This document shows positions 24,841 through 37,926 of a stretch of DNA of 64,000 nucleotides, in pieces. The stretch's first letter is position 1, and the number at the start of each line of letters is the position of its first letter. Made by a program: the position numbers and the translations under genes. A model generated the notes under the pieces. It was given only the letters and a program-made list of their open reading frames with translations, searched no databases and was not told the origin of the DNA. This stretch comes from Luidia sarsii (taxonomy: Eukaryota > Echinodermata > Asteroidea > Paxillosida > Luidiidae): the NCBI GenBank assembly GCA_949987565.1, contig OX465101.1, positions 25,511,911-25,575,910 on the forward strand, given 5' to 3'.

Positions 24841-27600
24841 TTTCGGAAATCGATTGACAAGGCCACGGGCTATGATCTGAACATAGTTTTAGCTTGAAGG
24901 TTTGAATATTGAAGGCGATATTCAGGAGGAGTCATTACAAGTCTCTGCAGCGAGATTCTTTGCAGTGTATTGTAAGCGCGTCGCAATATACTTGGCTGTG
25001 CGCCGTCGCTCAAAGAACATGCCTCCTTTGCCTTAAAATAATTCTTGAATTGAGGCTCAGATATCTTGTCTCTCGATCGGATCCTCTCGAGAGCATGTCA
25101 AGCTACCGATAGGTTAATTTTCAGACTCTGGAACGAAATAGTTTTGAGGATAAAGACTAGAAGGCAAAGACCGTCTGACACATACCCCCTACTTGTGTTG
25201 TGTTGACAGTCGTATTGCCGCTACACTTATTAAACCGATGGCATCAGGGTACATTTGCCTGGGCGTATTTCAGTGCAGATTTAAGGTACCTTACTAATTC
25301 TTTCGGAAATCGATTGACAAGGCCACGGGCTATGATCTGAACATAGTTTTAGCTTGAAGGTTTGAATATTAAAGGCGATATTCGGGAGGAGTCATTACAA
25401 GTCTCTGCAGCGAGATTCTTTGCAGTGTATTGTAAGCGCGTCGCAATATACTTGGCTGTGCGCCGTCGCTCAAAGAACATGCCTCCTTTGCCTTAAAATA
25501 ATTCTTGAATTAAGTCTCAGATATCTTGTCTTTCGATCGGATCCTCTCGAGAGCATGTCAAGCTACAGATAGGTCAATTTTCAGCTTCTGGAACGAAATA
25601 GTTTTTATGATAATGACTAGAAGGCAAAGACCGTCTGACACATACCCCCTACTTGTGTTTTGTTGACAGTCGTATTGCCGCTACACTTATTAAACCGATG
25701 GCATCAGGGTACATTTGCCTGGGCGTATTTCAGTGCAGATTTAAGGTACCTTACTAATTCTTTCGGAAATCGATTGACAAGGCCACGGGCTATGATCTGA
25801 ACATAGTTTTAGCTTGAAGGTTTGAATATTGAAGGCGATATTCAGGAGGAGTCATTACAAGTCTCTGCAGCGAGATTCTTTGCAGTGTATTGTAAGCGCG
25901 TCGCAATATACTTGGCTGTGCGCCGTCGCTCAAAGAACATGCCTCCTTTGCCTTAAAATAATTCTTGAATTGAGGCTCAGATATCTTGTCTCTCGATCGG
26001 ATCCTCTCGAGAGCATGTCAAGCTACCGATAGGTTAATTTTCAGACTCTGGAACGAAATAGTTTTGAGGATAAAGACTAGAAGGCAAAGACCGTCTGACA
26101 CATACCCCCTACTTGTGTTGTGTTGACAGTCGTATTGCCGCTACACTTATTAAACCGATGGCATCAGGGTACATTTGCCTGGGCGTATTTCAGTGCAGAT
26201 TTAAGGTACCTTACTAATTCTTTCGGAAATCGATTGACAAGGCCACGGGCTATGATCTGAACATAGTTTTAGCTTGAAGGTTTGAATATTAAAGGCGATA
26301 TTTGGGAGGAGTCATTACAAGTCTCTGCAGCGAGATTCTTTGCAGTGTATTGTAAGCGCGTCGCAATATACTTGGCTGTGCACCGTCGCTCAAAGAACAT
26401 GCCTCCTTTGCCTTAAAATAATTCTTGAATTAAGTCTCAGATATCTTGTCTTTCGATCGGATCCTCTCGAGAGCATGTCAAGCTACAGATAGGTCAATTT
26501 TCAGCTTCTGGAACGAAATAGTTTTGATGATAATGACTAGAAGGCAAAGACCGTCTGACACATACCCCCTACTTGTGTTTTGTTGACAGTCGTATTGCCG
26601 CTAGACTTATTAAACCGATGGCATCAGGGTACATTTGCCTGGGCGTATTTCAGTGCAGATTTAAGGTACCTTACTAATTCTTCCGGAAATCAATTGACAA
26701 GGCCACGGGCTATGATACGAACATAGTTCTAGCTTGAAGGTTTGAATATTGAAGGCGATTTTCAGGAGGAGTCATTACAAGTCTCTGCAGCAAGATTCTT
26801 TGCAGTGTATTGTAAGCGCGTTGCAATATACTTGGCTGTGCGCCGTAGCTCAAAGAACATGCCTCCTTTGCCTTAAAATAATTCTTGAATTGAGTCTCAG
26901 ATATCATGTCCTTCGATCGGATCCTTTCGAGAGCATGTCAAGCTACAGATAGGTCAATTTTCAGCTTCTGGAACGAAATAGTTTTGATGATAATGACTAG
27001 AAGGCAAAGACCGTCTGACACATACCCCCTACTTGTGTTTTGTTGACAGTCGTATTGCCGCTACACTTATTAAACCGATGGCATCAGGGTACATTTGCCT
27101 GGGCGTATTTCAGTGCAGATTTAAGGTACCTTATTAATTCTTTCGGAAATCGATTGACAAGGCCACGGGCTATGATCTGAACATAGTTTTAGCTTGAAGG
27201 TTTGAATATTAAAGGCGATATTCAGGAGGAGTCATTACAAGTCTCTGCAGCGAGATTCTTTGCAGTGTATTGTAAGCGCGTCGCAATATACTTGGCTGTG
27301 CGCCGTCGCTCAAAGAACATGCCTCCTTTGCCTTAAAATAATTCTTGAATTAAGTCTCAGATATCTTGTCTTTCGATCGGATCCTCTCGAGAGCTCGTCA
27401 AGCTTCAGATAGGTCAATTTTCAGCTTCTGGAACGAAATAGTTTTGATGATAATGACTAGAAGGCAAAGACCGTCTGACACATACCCCCTACTTGTGTTT
27501 TGTTGACAGTCGTATTGCCGCTACACTTATTAAACCGATGGCATCAGGGTACATTTGCCTGGGCGTATTTCAGTGCAGATTTAAGGTACCTTACTAATTC
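24841..27600 (+). repeat. Higher-order block III, copy 2 (units 54 to 59)
   Basis: This is the direct tandem copy of block III, essentially identical to the first. It ends at the head of unit 60, where C at position 44 marks an H monomer instead of the E monomer that follows copy 1. Its period equals that of the 5.6-11.1 kb six-mer, but the monomer content differs, so the two arose separately or were later rewritten. Confidence 0.94.
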
Positions 27601-29900
27601 TTTCGGAAATCGATTGACAAGGCCACGGGCTATGATCTGAACACAGTTTTAGCTTGAAGGTTTGAATATTGAAGGCGATATTCAGGAGGAGTCATTACAA
27701 GTCTCTGCAGCGAGATTCTTTGCAGTGTATTGTAAGCGCGTCGCAATATACTTGGCTGTGCGCCGTCGCTCAAAGAACATGCCTCCTTTGCCTTAAAATA
27801 ATTCTTGAATTGAGTCTCAGATATCTTGTCTTTCGATCGGATCCTCTCGAGAGCATGTCAAGCTACAGATAGGTCAATTTTCAGCTTCTGGAACGAAATA
27901 GTTTTGAGGATAAAGACTAGAAGGCAAAGACCGTCTGACACATACCCCCTACTTGTGTTGTGTTGACTGTCGTATTGCCGCTACACTTATTAAACCGATG
28001 GCATCAGGGTACATTTGCCTGGGCGTATTTCAGTGCAGATTTAAGGTACCTTACTAATTCTTTCGGAAATCGATTGACAAGGCCACGGGCTATGATCTGA
28101 ACATAGTTTTAGCTTGAAGGTTTGAATATTGAAGGCGATATTCAGGAGGAGTCATTACAAGTCTCTGCAGCGAGATTCTTTGCAGTGTATTGTAAGCGCG
28201 TCGCAATATACTTGGCTGTGCGCCGTCGCTCAAAGAACATGCCTCCTTTGCCTTAAAATAATTCTTGAATTGAGGCTCAGATATCTTGTCTCTCGATCGG
28301 ATCCTCTCGAGAGCATGTCAAGCTACCGATAGGTCAATTTTCAGACTCTGGAACGAAATAGTTTTGAGGATAAAGACTAGAAGGCAAAGACCGTCTGACA
28401 AATACCCCCTACTTGTGTTGTGTTGACAGTCGTATTGCCGCTACACTTATTAAACCGATGGCATCAGGGTACATTTGCCTGGGCGTATTTCAGTGCAGAT
28501 TTAAGGTACCTTACTAATTCTTTCGGAAATCGATTGACAAGGCCACGGGCTATGATCTGAACATAGTTTTAGCTTGAAGGTTTGAATATTAAAGGCGATA
28601 TTCGGGAGGAGTCATTACAAGTCTCTGCAGCGAGATTCTTTGCAGTGTATTGTAAGCGCGTCGCAATATACTTGGCTGTGCGCCGTCGCTCAAAGAACAT
28701 GCCTCCTTTGCCTTAAAATAATTCTTGAATTAAGTCTCAGATATCTTGTCTTTCGATCGGATCCTCTCGAGAGCATGTCAAGCTACAGATAGGTCAATTT
28801 TCAGCTTCTGGAACGAAATAGTTTTGATGATAATGACTAGAAGGCAAAGACCGTCTGACACATACCCCCTACTTGTGTTTTGTTGACAGTCGTATTGCCG
28901 CTAGACTTATTAAACCGATGGCATCAGGGTACATTTGCCTGGGCGTATTTCTGTGCAGATTTAAGGTACCTTACTAATTCTTCCGGAAATCAATTGACAA
29001 GGCCACGGGCTATGATACGAACATAGTTCTAGCTTGAAGGTTTGAATATTGAAGGCGATTTTCAGGAGGAGTCATTACAAGTCTCTGCAGCAAGATTCTT
29101 TGCAGTGTATTGTAAGCGCGTTGCAATATACTTGGCTGTGCGCCGTAGCTCAAAGAACATGCCTCCTTTGCCTTAAAATAATTCTTGAATTGAGTCTCAG
29201 ATATCATGTCCTTCGATCGGATCCTTTCGAGAGCATGTCAAGCTACAGATAGGTCAATTTTCAGCTTCTGGAACGAAATAGTTTTGATGATAATGACTAG
29301 AAGGCAAAGACCGTCTGACACATACCCCCTACTTGTGTTTTGTTGACAGTCGTATTGCCGCTACACTTATTAAACCGATGGCATCAGGGTACATTTGCCT
29401 GGGCGTATTTCAGTGCAGATTTAAGGTACCTTACTAATTCTTTCGGAAATCGATTGACAAGGCCACGGGCTATGATCTGAACATAGTTTTAGCTTGAAGG
29501 TTTGAATATTAAAGGCGATATTCAGGAGGAGTCATTACAAGTCTCTGCAGCGAGATTCTTTGCAGTGTATTGTAAGCGCGTCGCAATATACTTGGCTGTG
29601 CGCCGTCGCTCAAAGAACATGCCTCCTTTGCCTTAAAATAATTCTTGAATTAAGTCTCAGATATCTTGTCTTTCGATCGGATCCTCTCGAGAGCTCGTCA
29701 AGCTTCAGATAGGTCAATTTTCAGCTTCTGGAACGAAATAGTTTTGATGATAATGACTAGAAGGCAAAGACCGTCTGACACATACCCCCTACTTGTGTTT
29801 TGTTGACAGTCGTATTGCCGCTACACTTATTAAACCGATGGCATCAGGGTACATTTGCCTGGGCGTATTTCAGTGCAGATTTAAGGTACCTTACTAATTC
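27601..29900 (+). repeat. Units 60 to 64 (H-E-B-F-G)
   Basis: Monomers 63-64 followed by H at 65 repeat the F-G-H order of 58-60 at a five-monomer shift (2,300 bp). Unit 60 is the first monomer with T at 367 (GACTGT instead of GACAGT), a mark carried on by later H monomers. Unit 61 has a private A at monomer position 341. Type E then does not reappear until unit 136. Confidence 0.88.
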
Positions 29901-30360
29901 TTTCGGAAATCGATTGACAAGGCCACGGGCTATGATCTGAACACAGTTTTAGCTTGAAGGTTTGAATATTGAAGGCGAAATTCAGGAGGAGTCATTACAA
30001 GTCTCTGCAGCGAGATTCTTTGCAGTGTATTGTAAGCGCGTCGCAATATACTTGGCTGTGCGCCGTCGCTCAAAGAACATGCCTCCTTTGCCTTAAAATA
30101 ATTCTTGAATTGAGTCTCAGATATCTTGTCTTTCGATCGGATCCTCTCGAGAGCATGTCAAGCTACAGATAGGTCAATTTTCAGCTTCTGGAACGAAATA
30201 GTTTTGAGGATAAAGACTAGAAGGCAAAGACCGTCTGACACATACCCCCTACTTGTGTTGTGTTGACTGTCGTATTGCCGCTACACTTATTAAACCGATG
30301 GCATCAGGGTACATTTGCCTGGGCGTATTTCAGTGCAGATTTAAGGTACCTTACTAATTC
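29901..30360 (+). repeat. Unit 65, first of an identical adjacent pair (type H)
   Basis: This H monomer has C at 44, A at 79 (GCGAAA) and T at 367. The next monomer is the same at every position I compared. A at 79 is otherwise unseen, so the pair is a private 460-bp tandem duplication. Confidence 0.92.
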
Positions 30361-30820
30361 TTTCGGAAATCGATTGACAAGGCCACGGGCTATGATCTGA
30401 ACACAGTTTTAGCTTGAAGGTTTGAATATTGAAGGCGAAATTCAGGAGGAGTCATTACAAGTCTCTGCAGCGAGATTCTTTGCAGTGTATTGTAAGCGCG
30501 TCGCAATATACTTGGCTGTGCGCCGTCGCTCAAAGAACATGCCTCCTTTGCCTTAAAATAATTCTTGAATTGAGTCTCAGATATCTTGTCTTTCGATCGG
30601 ATCCTCTCGAGAGCATGTCAAGCTACAGATAGGTCAATTTTCAGCTTCTGGAACGAAATAGTTTTGAGGATAAAGACTAGAAGGCAAAGACCGTCTGACA
30701 CATACCCCCTACTTGTGTTGTGTTGACTGTCGTATTGCCGCTACACTTATTAAACCGATGGCATCAGGGTACATTTGCCTGGGCGTATTTCAGTGCAGAT
30801 TTAAGGTACCTTACTAATTC
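30361..30820 (+). repeat. Unit 66, second of an identical adjacent pair (type H)
   Basis: This is an exact copy of unit 65 by eye, including the rare A at 79. Elsewhere adjacent monomers are nearly always of different types, so a same-type identical pair stands out as the simplest and probably one of the youngest duplications in the window. Confidence 0.92.
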
Positions 30821-32660
30821 TTTCGGAAATCGATTGACAAGGCCACGGGCTATGATCTGAACATAGTTTTAGTTTGAAGGTTTGAATATTGAAGGCGATA
30901 TTCAGGAGGAGTCATTACAAGTCTCTGCAGCGAGATTCTTTGCAGTGTATTGTAAGCGCGTCGCAATATACTTGGCTGTGCGCCGTCGCTCAAAGAACAT
31001 GCCTCCTTTGCCTTAAAATAATTCTTGAATTGAGTCTCAGATATCATGTCTTTCGATTGGATCCCCTCGAGAGCATGTCAAGCTACAGATAGGTCAATTT
31101 TCAGCTTCTGGAAGGAAATAGTTTTGATGATAATGACTAGAAGGCAAAGACCTTCTGACACATACCCCCTACTTGTGTTTTGTTGACAGTCGTATTCCCG
31201 CTACACTTATTAAACCGATGGCATCAGGGTACATTTGCCTGGGCGTATTTCAGTGCAGATTTAAGGTACCTTACTAATTCTTTCGGAAATCGATTGACAA
31301 GGCCACGGGCTATGATCTGAACATAGTTTTAGCTTGACGGTTTGAATATTAAAGGCGATATTCAGGAGGAGTCATTACAAGTCTCTGCAGCGAGATTCTT
31401 TGTAGTGTATTGTAAGCGCGTCGCAATATACTTGGCTGTGCGCCGTCGCTCAAAGAACATGCCTCCTTTGCCTTAAAATAATTCTTGAATTGAGTCTCAG
31501 ATATCTTGTCTTTCGATCGGATCCTCTCGAGAGCATGTCAAGCTACAGATAGGTCAATTTTCAGCTTCTGGAACGGAATAGTTTTGATGATAATGACTAG
31601 AAGGCAAAGACCTTCTGACACATACCCCCTACTTGTGTTGTGTTGACAGTCGTATTGCCGCTACACTTATTAAACCGATGGCATCAGGGTACATTTGCCT
31701 GGGCGTATTTCAGTGCAGATTTAAGGTACCTTACTAATTCTTTCGGAAATCGATTGACAAGGCCACGGGCTATGATCTGAACATAGTTTTAGCTTGAAGG
31801 TTTGAATATTAAAGGCGATATTCAGGAGGAGTCATTACAAGTCTCTGCAGCGAGATTCTTTGCAGTGTATTGTAAGCGCGTCGCAATATACTTGGCTGTG
31901 CGCCGTCGCTCAAAGAACATGCCTCCTTTGCCTTAAAATAATTCTTGAATTGAGTCTCAGATATCTTGTCTTTCGATCGGATCCTCTCGAGAGCATGTCA
32001 AGCTACAGATAGGTCAATTTTCAGCTTCTGGAACGAAATTGTTTTGATGATAATGACTAGAAGGCAAAGACCTTCTGACACATACCCCCTACTTGTGTTG
32101 TGTTGACAGTCGTATTGCCGCTACACTTATTAAACCGATGGCATCAGGGTACATTTGCCTGGGCGTATTTCAGTGCAGATTTAAGGTACCTTACTAATTC
32201 TTTCGGAAATCGATTGACAAGGCCACGGGCTATGATCTGAACATAGTTTTAGCTTGAAGGTTTGAATATTGAAGGCGATATTCAGGAGGAGTCATTACAA
32301 GTCTCTGCAGCGAGATTCTTTGCAGTGTATTGTAAGCGCGTCGCAATATACTTGGCTGTGCGCCGTCGCTCAAAGAACATGCCTCTTTTGCCTTAAAATA
32401 ATTCTTGAATTGAGTCTCAGATATCATGTCTTTCGATCGGATCCTCTCGAGAGCATGTCAAGCTACAGATAGGTCAATTTTCAGCTTCTGGAACGAAATA
32501 GTTTTGGTGATAATGACTAGAAGGCAAAGACCGTCTGACACATACCCCCTACTTGTGTTTTGTTGACAGTCGTATTGCCGCTACACTTATTAAACCGATG
32601 GCATCAGGGTACATTTGCCTGGGCGTATTTCAGTGCAGATTTAAGGTACCTTACTAATTC
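30821..32660 (+). repeat. Units 67 to 70, start of the right-hand monomer families
   Basis: Units 67-69 introduce T at 333 (CCTTCTG) and, in 68-69, A at 71 combined with G at 212 and G at 360. Unit 67 has C at 245 and AAGG at 292-295. Unit 70 is the first monomer with T at 186 and G at 307, the P family. Private changes are more frequent here than on either side, for example T at 31403 and C at 31337. Confidence 0.85.
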
Positions 32661-33776
32661 TTTCGGAAATCGATTGACAAGGCCACGGGCTATGATCTGA
32701 ACATAGTTTTAGCTTGAAGGTTTGAATATTGAAGGCGATATTTAGGAGGAGTCATTACAAGTCTCTGCAGCGAGATTCTTTGCAGTGTATTGTAAGCGCG
32801 TCGCAATATACTTGGCTGTGCGCCGTCGCTCAAAGAACATGCCTCTTTTGCCTTAAAATAATTCTTGAATTGAGTCTCAGATATCATGTCTTTCGATCGG
32901 ATCCTCTCGAGAGCATGTCAAGCTACAGATAGGTCAATTTTCAGCTTCTGGAACGAAATAGTTTTGGTGATAATGACTAGAAGGCAAAGACCGTCTGACA
33001 CATACCCCCTACTTGTGTTTTGTTGACAGTCGTATTGCCGCTACACTTATTAAACCGATGGCATCAGGGTACATTTGCCTGGGCGTATTTCAGTGCAGAT
33101 TTAAGGTACCTTACTAATTCTTTCGGAAATCGATTGACAAGGCCACGGGCTATGATCTGAACACAGTTTTAGCTTGAAGGTTTGAATATTGAAGGCGATA
33201 TTCAGGAGGAGTCATTACAAGTCTCTGCAGCGAGATTCTTTGCAGTGTATTGTAAGCGCGTCGCAATATACTTGGCTGTGCGCCGTCGCTCAAAGAACAT
33301 GCCTCCTTTGCCTTAAAATAATTCTTGAATTGAGTCTCAGATATCTTGTCTTTCGATCGGATCCTCTCGAGAGCATGTCAAGCTACAGATAGGTCAATTT
33401 TCAGCTTCTGGAACGAAATAGTTTTGAGGATAAAGACTAGAAGGCAAAGACCGTCTGACACATACCCCCTACTTGTGTTGTGTTGACTGTCGTATTGCCG
33501 CTACACTTATTAAACCGATGGCATCAGGGTACATTTGCCTGGGCGTATTTCAGTGCAGATTTAAGGTACCTTACTAATTCTTTCGGAAATCGATTGACAA
33601 GGCCACGGGCTATGATCTGAACATAGTTTTAGCTTAAAGGTTTGAATATTGAAGGCGATATTCAGGAGGAGTCATTACAAGTCTCTGCAGCGAGATTCTT
33701 TGCAGTGTATTGTAAGCGCGTCGCAATATACTTGGCTGTGCGCCGTCGCTCAAAGAACATGCCTCCTTTGCCTTAA
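32661..33776 (+). repeat. Units 71, 72 and the head of 73 (Q-H-A), copied at 36801
   Basis: This stretch recurs at 36801-37916 at a nine-monomer shift (4,140 bp). The best marker is A at monomer position 56 in units 73 and 82, not seen elsewhere. The shared region includes the H monomer with T at 367. In unit 82 the match to unit 73 fails before position 207. Confidence 0.87.
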
Positions 33777-35420
33777 AATAATTCTTGAATTGAGTCTAAG
33801 ATATCATGTCTTTCGATTGGATCCCCTCGAGAGCATGTCAAGCTACAGATAGGTCAATTTTCAGCTTCTGGAAGGAAATAGTTTTGATGATAATGACTAG
33901 AAGGCAAAGACCTTCTGACACATACCCCCTACTTGTGTTTTGTTGACAGTCGTATTGCCGCTACACTTATTAAACCGATGGCATCAGGGTACATTTGCCT
34001 GGGCGTATTTCAGTGCAGATTTAAGGTACCTTACTAATTCATTTGGAAATCGATTGACAAGGCCACGGGCTATGATCTGAACATAGTTTTAGCTTGAACG
34101 TTTGAATATTAAAGGCGATATTCGGGAGGAGTCATTACAAGTCTCTGCAGCGAGATTCTTTGCAGTGTATTGTAAGCGCGTCGCAATATACTTGGCTGTG
34201 CGCCGTCGCTCAAAGAACATGCCTCCTTTGCCTTAAAATAATTCTTGAATTGAGTCTCAGATATCTTGTCTTTCGATCGGATCCTCTCGAGAGCATGTCA
34301 AGCTACAGATAGGTCAATTTTCAGCTTCTGGAACGGAATAGTTTTGATGATAATGACTAGAAGGCAAAGACCTTCTGACACATACCCCCTACTTGTGTTG
34401 TGTTGACAGTCGTATTGCCGCTACACTTATTAAACCGATGGCATCAGGGTACATTTGCCTGGGCGTATTTCAGTGCAGATTTAAGGTACCTTACTAATTC
34501 TTTCGGAAATCGATTGACAAGGCCACGGGCTATGATCTGAACATAGTTTTAGCTTGAAGGTTTGAATATTGAAGGCGATATTCAGGAGGAGTCATTACAA
34601 GTCTCTGCAGCGAGATTCTTTGCAGTGTATTGTAAGCGCGTCGCAATATACTTGGCTGTGCGCCGTCGCTCAAAGAACATGCCTCCTTTGCCTTAAAATA
34701 ATTCTTAAATTGAGTCTCAGATATCTTGTCTTTCGATCGGATCCTCTCGAGAGCATGTCAAGCTACAGATAGGTCAATTTTGAGACTCTGGAAAGAAATA
34801 GTTTTGAGGATAAAGACTAGAAGGCAAAGACTGTCTGACACATACCCCCTACTTGTGTTGTGTTGACAGTCGTATTGCCGCTACACTTATTAAACCGATG
34901 GCATCAGGGTACATTTGCCTGGGCGTATTTCAGTGCAGATTTAAGGTACCTTACTAATTCTTTCGGAAATCGATTGACAAGGCCACGGGCTATGATCTGA
35001 ACATAGTTTTAGCTTGAAGGTTTGAATATTAAAGGCGATATTCAGGAGGAGTCATTACAAGTCTCTGCAGCGAGATTCTTTGCAGTGTATTGTAAGCGCG
35101 TCGCAATATACTTGGCTGTGCGCCGTCGCTCAAAGAACATGCCTCCTTTGCCTTAAAATAATTCTTGAATTGAGTCTCAGATATCTTGTCTTTCGATCGG
35201 ATCCTCTCGAGAGCATGTCAAGCTACAGATAGGTCAATTTTCAGCTTCTGGAACGAAATTGTTTTGATGATAATGACTAGAAGGCAAAGACCTTCTGACA
35301 CATACCCCCTACTTGTGTTGTGTTGACAGTCGTATTGCCGCTACACTTATTAAACCGATGGCATCAGGGTACATTTGCCTGGGCGTATTTCAGTGCAGAT
35401 TTAAGGTACCTTACTAATTC
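33777..35420 (+). repeat. Rest of unit 73, then units 74 to 76
   Basis: Unit 74 has an odd head (ATTTGG instead of TTTCGG) and C at 59. Unit 75 is the first Y monomer, with A at 207, G at 282, AAAG at 292-295 and T at 332. Unit 76 matches unit 69 and unit 83. No non-satellite sequence is present. Confidence 0.85.
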
Positions 35421-35880
35421 TTTCGGAAATCGATTGACAAGGCCACGGGCTATGATCTGAACATAGTTTTAGCTTGAAGGTTTGAATATTGAAGGCGATA
35501 TTCAGGAGGAGTCATTACAAGTCTCTGCAGCGAGATTCTTTGCAGTGTATTGTAAGCGCGTCGCAATATACTTGGCTGTGCGCCGTCGCTCAAAGAACAT
35601 GCCTCTTTTGCCTTAAAATAATTCTTGAATTGAGTCTCAGATATCATGTCTTTCGATCGGATCCTCTCGAGAGCATGTCAAGCTACTGATAGGTCAATTT
35701 TCAGCTTCTGGAACGAAATAGTTTTGGTGATAATGACTAGAAGGCAAAGACCGTCTGACACATACCCCCTACTTGTGTTTTGTTGACAGTCGTATTGCCG
35801 CTACACTTATTAAACCGATGGCATCAGGGTACATTTGCCTGGGCGTATTTCAGTGCAGATTTAAGGTACCTTACTAATTC
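35421..35880 (+). repeat. Unit 77 (type P), copied as unit 79
   Basis: This P monomer has T at 186, T at 267 and G at 307. It is the same as unit 79 by eye. The two copies are 920 bp apart, and the monomer between them (unit 78) is a hybrid. Confidence 0.9.
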
Positions 35881-36066
35881 TTTCGGAAATCGATTGACAA
35901 GGCCACGGGCTATGATCTGAACATAGTTTTAGCTTGAAGGTTTGAATATTGAAGGCGATATTTAGGAGGAGTCATTACAAGTCTCTGCAGCGAGATTCTT
36001 TGCAGTGTATTGTAAGCGCGTCGCAATATACTTGGCTGTGCGCCGTCGCTCAAAGAACATGCCTCT

Positions 36067-36105
36067 TTTGCCTTAAAATAATTCTTGAATTGAGTCTCAG
36101 ATATC
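36067..36105 (+). other. Exchange junction inside hybrid monomer 78 (Q head to unit 76-like tail)
   Basis: Unit 78 has T at 83 and T at 186, the Q head. From position 226 on it has T, then T at 300, T at 333 and G at 360, exactly the tail of unit 76. The switch lies between monomer positions 187 and 225. Reading units 76 to 80 as tail-P-head repeated twice gives a 920-bp tandem duplication. Confidence 0.85.
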
Positions 36106-36340
36106 TTGTCTTTCGATCGGATCCTCTCGAGAGCATGTCAAGCTACAGATAGGTCAATTTTCAGCTTCTGGAACGAAATTGTTTTGATGATAATGACTAG
36201 AAGGCAAAGACCTTCTGACACATACCCCCTACTTGTGTTGTGTTGACAGTCGTATTGCCGCTACACTTATTAAACCGATGGCATCAGGGTACATTTGCCT
36301 GGGCGTATTTCAGTGCAGATTTAAGGTACCTTACTAATTC

Positions 36341-36800
36341 TTTCGGAAATCGATTGACAAGGCCACGGGCTATGATCTGAACATAGTTTTAGCTTGAAGG
36401 TTTGAATATTGAAGGCGATATTCAGGAGGAGTCATTACAAGTCTCTGCAGCGAGATTCTTTGCAGTGTATTGTAAGCGCGTCGCAATATACTTGGCTGTG
36501 CGCCGTCGCTCAAAGAACATGCCTCTTTTGCCTTAAAATAATTCTTGAATTGAGTCTCAGATATCATGTCTTTCGATCGGATCCTCTCGAGAGCATGTCA
36601 AGCTACTGATAGGTCAATTTTCAGCTTCTGGAACGAAATAGTTTTGGTGATAATGACTAGAAGGCAAAGACCGTCTGACACATACCCCCTACTTGTGTTT
36701 TGTTGACAGTCGTATTGCCGCTACACTTATTAAACCGATGGCATCAGGGTACATTTGCCTGGGCGTATTTCAGTGCAGATTTAAGGTACCTTACTAATTC
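36341..36800 (+). repeat. Unit 79 (type P), second copy of unit 77
   Basis: This is identical to unit 77 by eye, including T at 267, which ends the plus-strand open frame one codon early. It is the right-hand member of the 920-bp duplication. Confidence 0.9.
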
Positions 36801-37776
36801 TTTCGGAAATCGATTGACAAGGCCACGGGCTATGATCTGAACATAGTTTTAGCTTGAAGGTTTGAATATTGAAGGCGATATTTAGGAGGAGTCATTACAA
36901 GTCTCTGCAGCGAGATTCTTTGCAGTGTATTGTAAGCGCGTCGCAATATACTTGGCTGTGCGCCGTCGCTCAAAGAACATGCCTCTTTTGCCTTAAAATA
37001 ATTCTTGAATTGAGTCTCAGATATCATGTCTTTCGATCGGATCCTCTCGAGAGCATGTCAAGCTACAGATAGGTCAATTTTCAGCTTCTGGAACGAAATA
37101 GTTTTGGTGATAATGACTAGAAGGCAAAGACCGTCTGACACATACCCCCTACTTGTGTTTTGTTGACAGTCGTATTGCCGCTACACTTATTAAACCGATG
37201 GCATCAGGGTACATTTGCCTGGGCGTATTTCAGTGCAGATTTAAGGTACCTTACTAATTCTTTCGGAAATCGATTGACAAGGCCACGGGCTATGATCTGA
37301 ACACAGTTTTAGCTTGAAGGTTTGAATATTGAAGGCGATATTCAGGAGGAGTCATTACAAGTCTCTGCAGCGAGATTCTTTGCAGTGTATTGTAAGCGCG
37401 TCGCAATATACTTGGCTGTGCGCCGTCGCTCAAAGAACATGCCTCCTTTGCCTTAAAATAATTCTTGAATTGAGTCTCAGATATCTTGTCTTTCGATCGG
37501 ATCCTCTCGAGAGCATGTCAAGCTACAGATAGGTCAATTTTCAGCTTCTGGAACGAAATAGTTTTGAGGATAAAGACTAGAAGGCAAAGACCGTCTGACA
37601 CATACCCCCTACTTGTGTTGTGTTGACTGTCGTATTGCCGCTACACTTATTAAACCGATGGCATCAGGGTACATTTGCCTGGGCGTATTTCAGTGCAGAT
37701 TTAAGGTACCTTACTAATTCTTTCGGAAATCGATTGACAAGGCCACGGGCTATGATCTGAACATAGTTTTAGCTTA
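36801..37776 (+). repeat. Units 80, 81 and the head of 82 (Q-H-A), second copy of 32661-33636
   Basis: This is the second copy of the Q-H-A stretch at a 4,140-bp shift. It carries the rare A at monomer position 56 at 37776, followed by the junction in unit 82. Confidence 0.87.
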
Positions 37777-37926
37777 AAGGTTTGAATATTGAAGGCGATA
37801 TTCAGGAGGAGTCATTACAAGTCTCTGCAGCGAGATTCTTTGCAGTGTATTGTAAGCGCGTCGCAATATACTTGGCTGTGCGCCGTCGCTCAAAGAACAT
37901 GCCTCCTTTGCCTTAAAATAATTCTT
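37777..37926 (+). other. Exchange junction inside hybrid monomer 82 (unit 73 head to unit 75 tail)
   Basis: The head of unit 82 has A at 56, as in unit 73. Its tail has A at 207, G at 282, AAAG at 292-295 and T at 332, as in unit 75. No informative site falls between, so the switch is somewhere in monomer positions 57-206. Units 83 and 84 then continue as units 76 and 77 do. The rearranged copy lacks two monomers. Confidence 0.85.
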
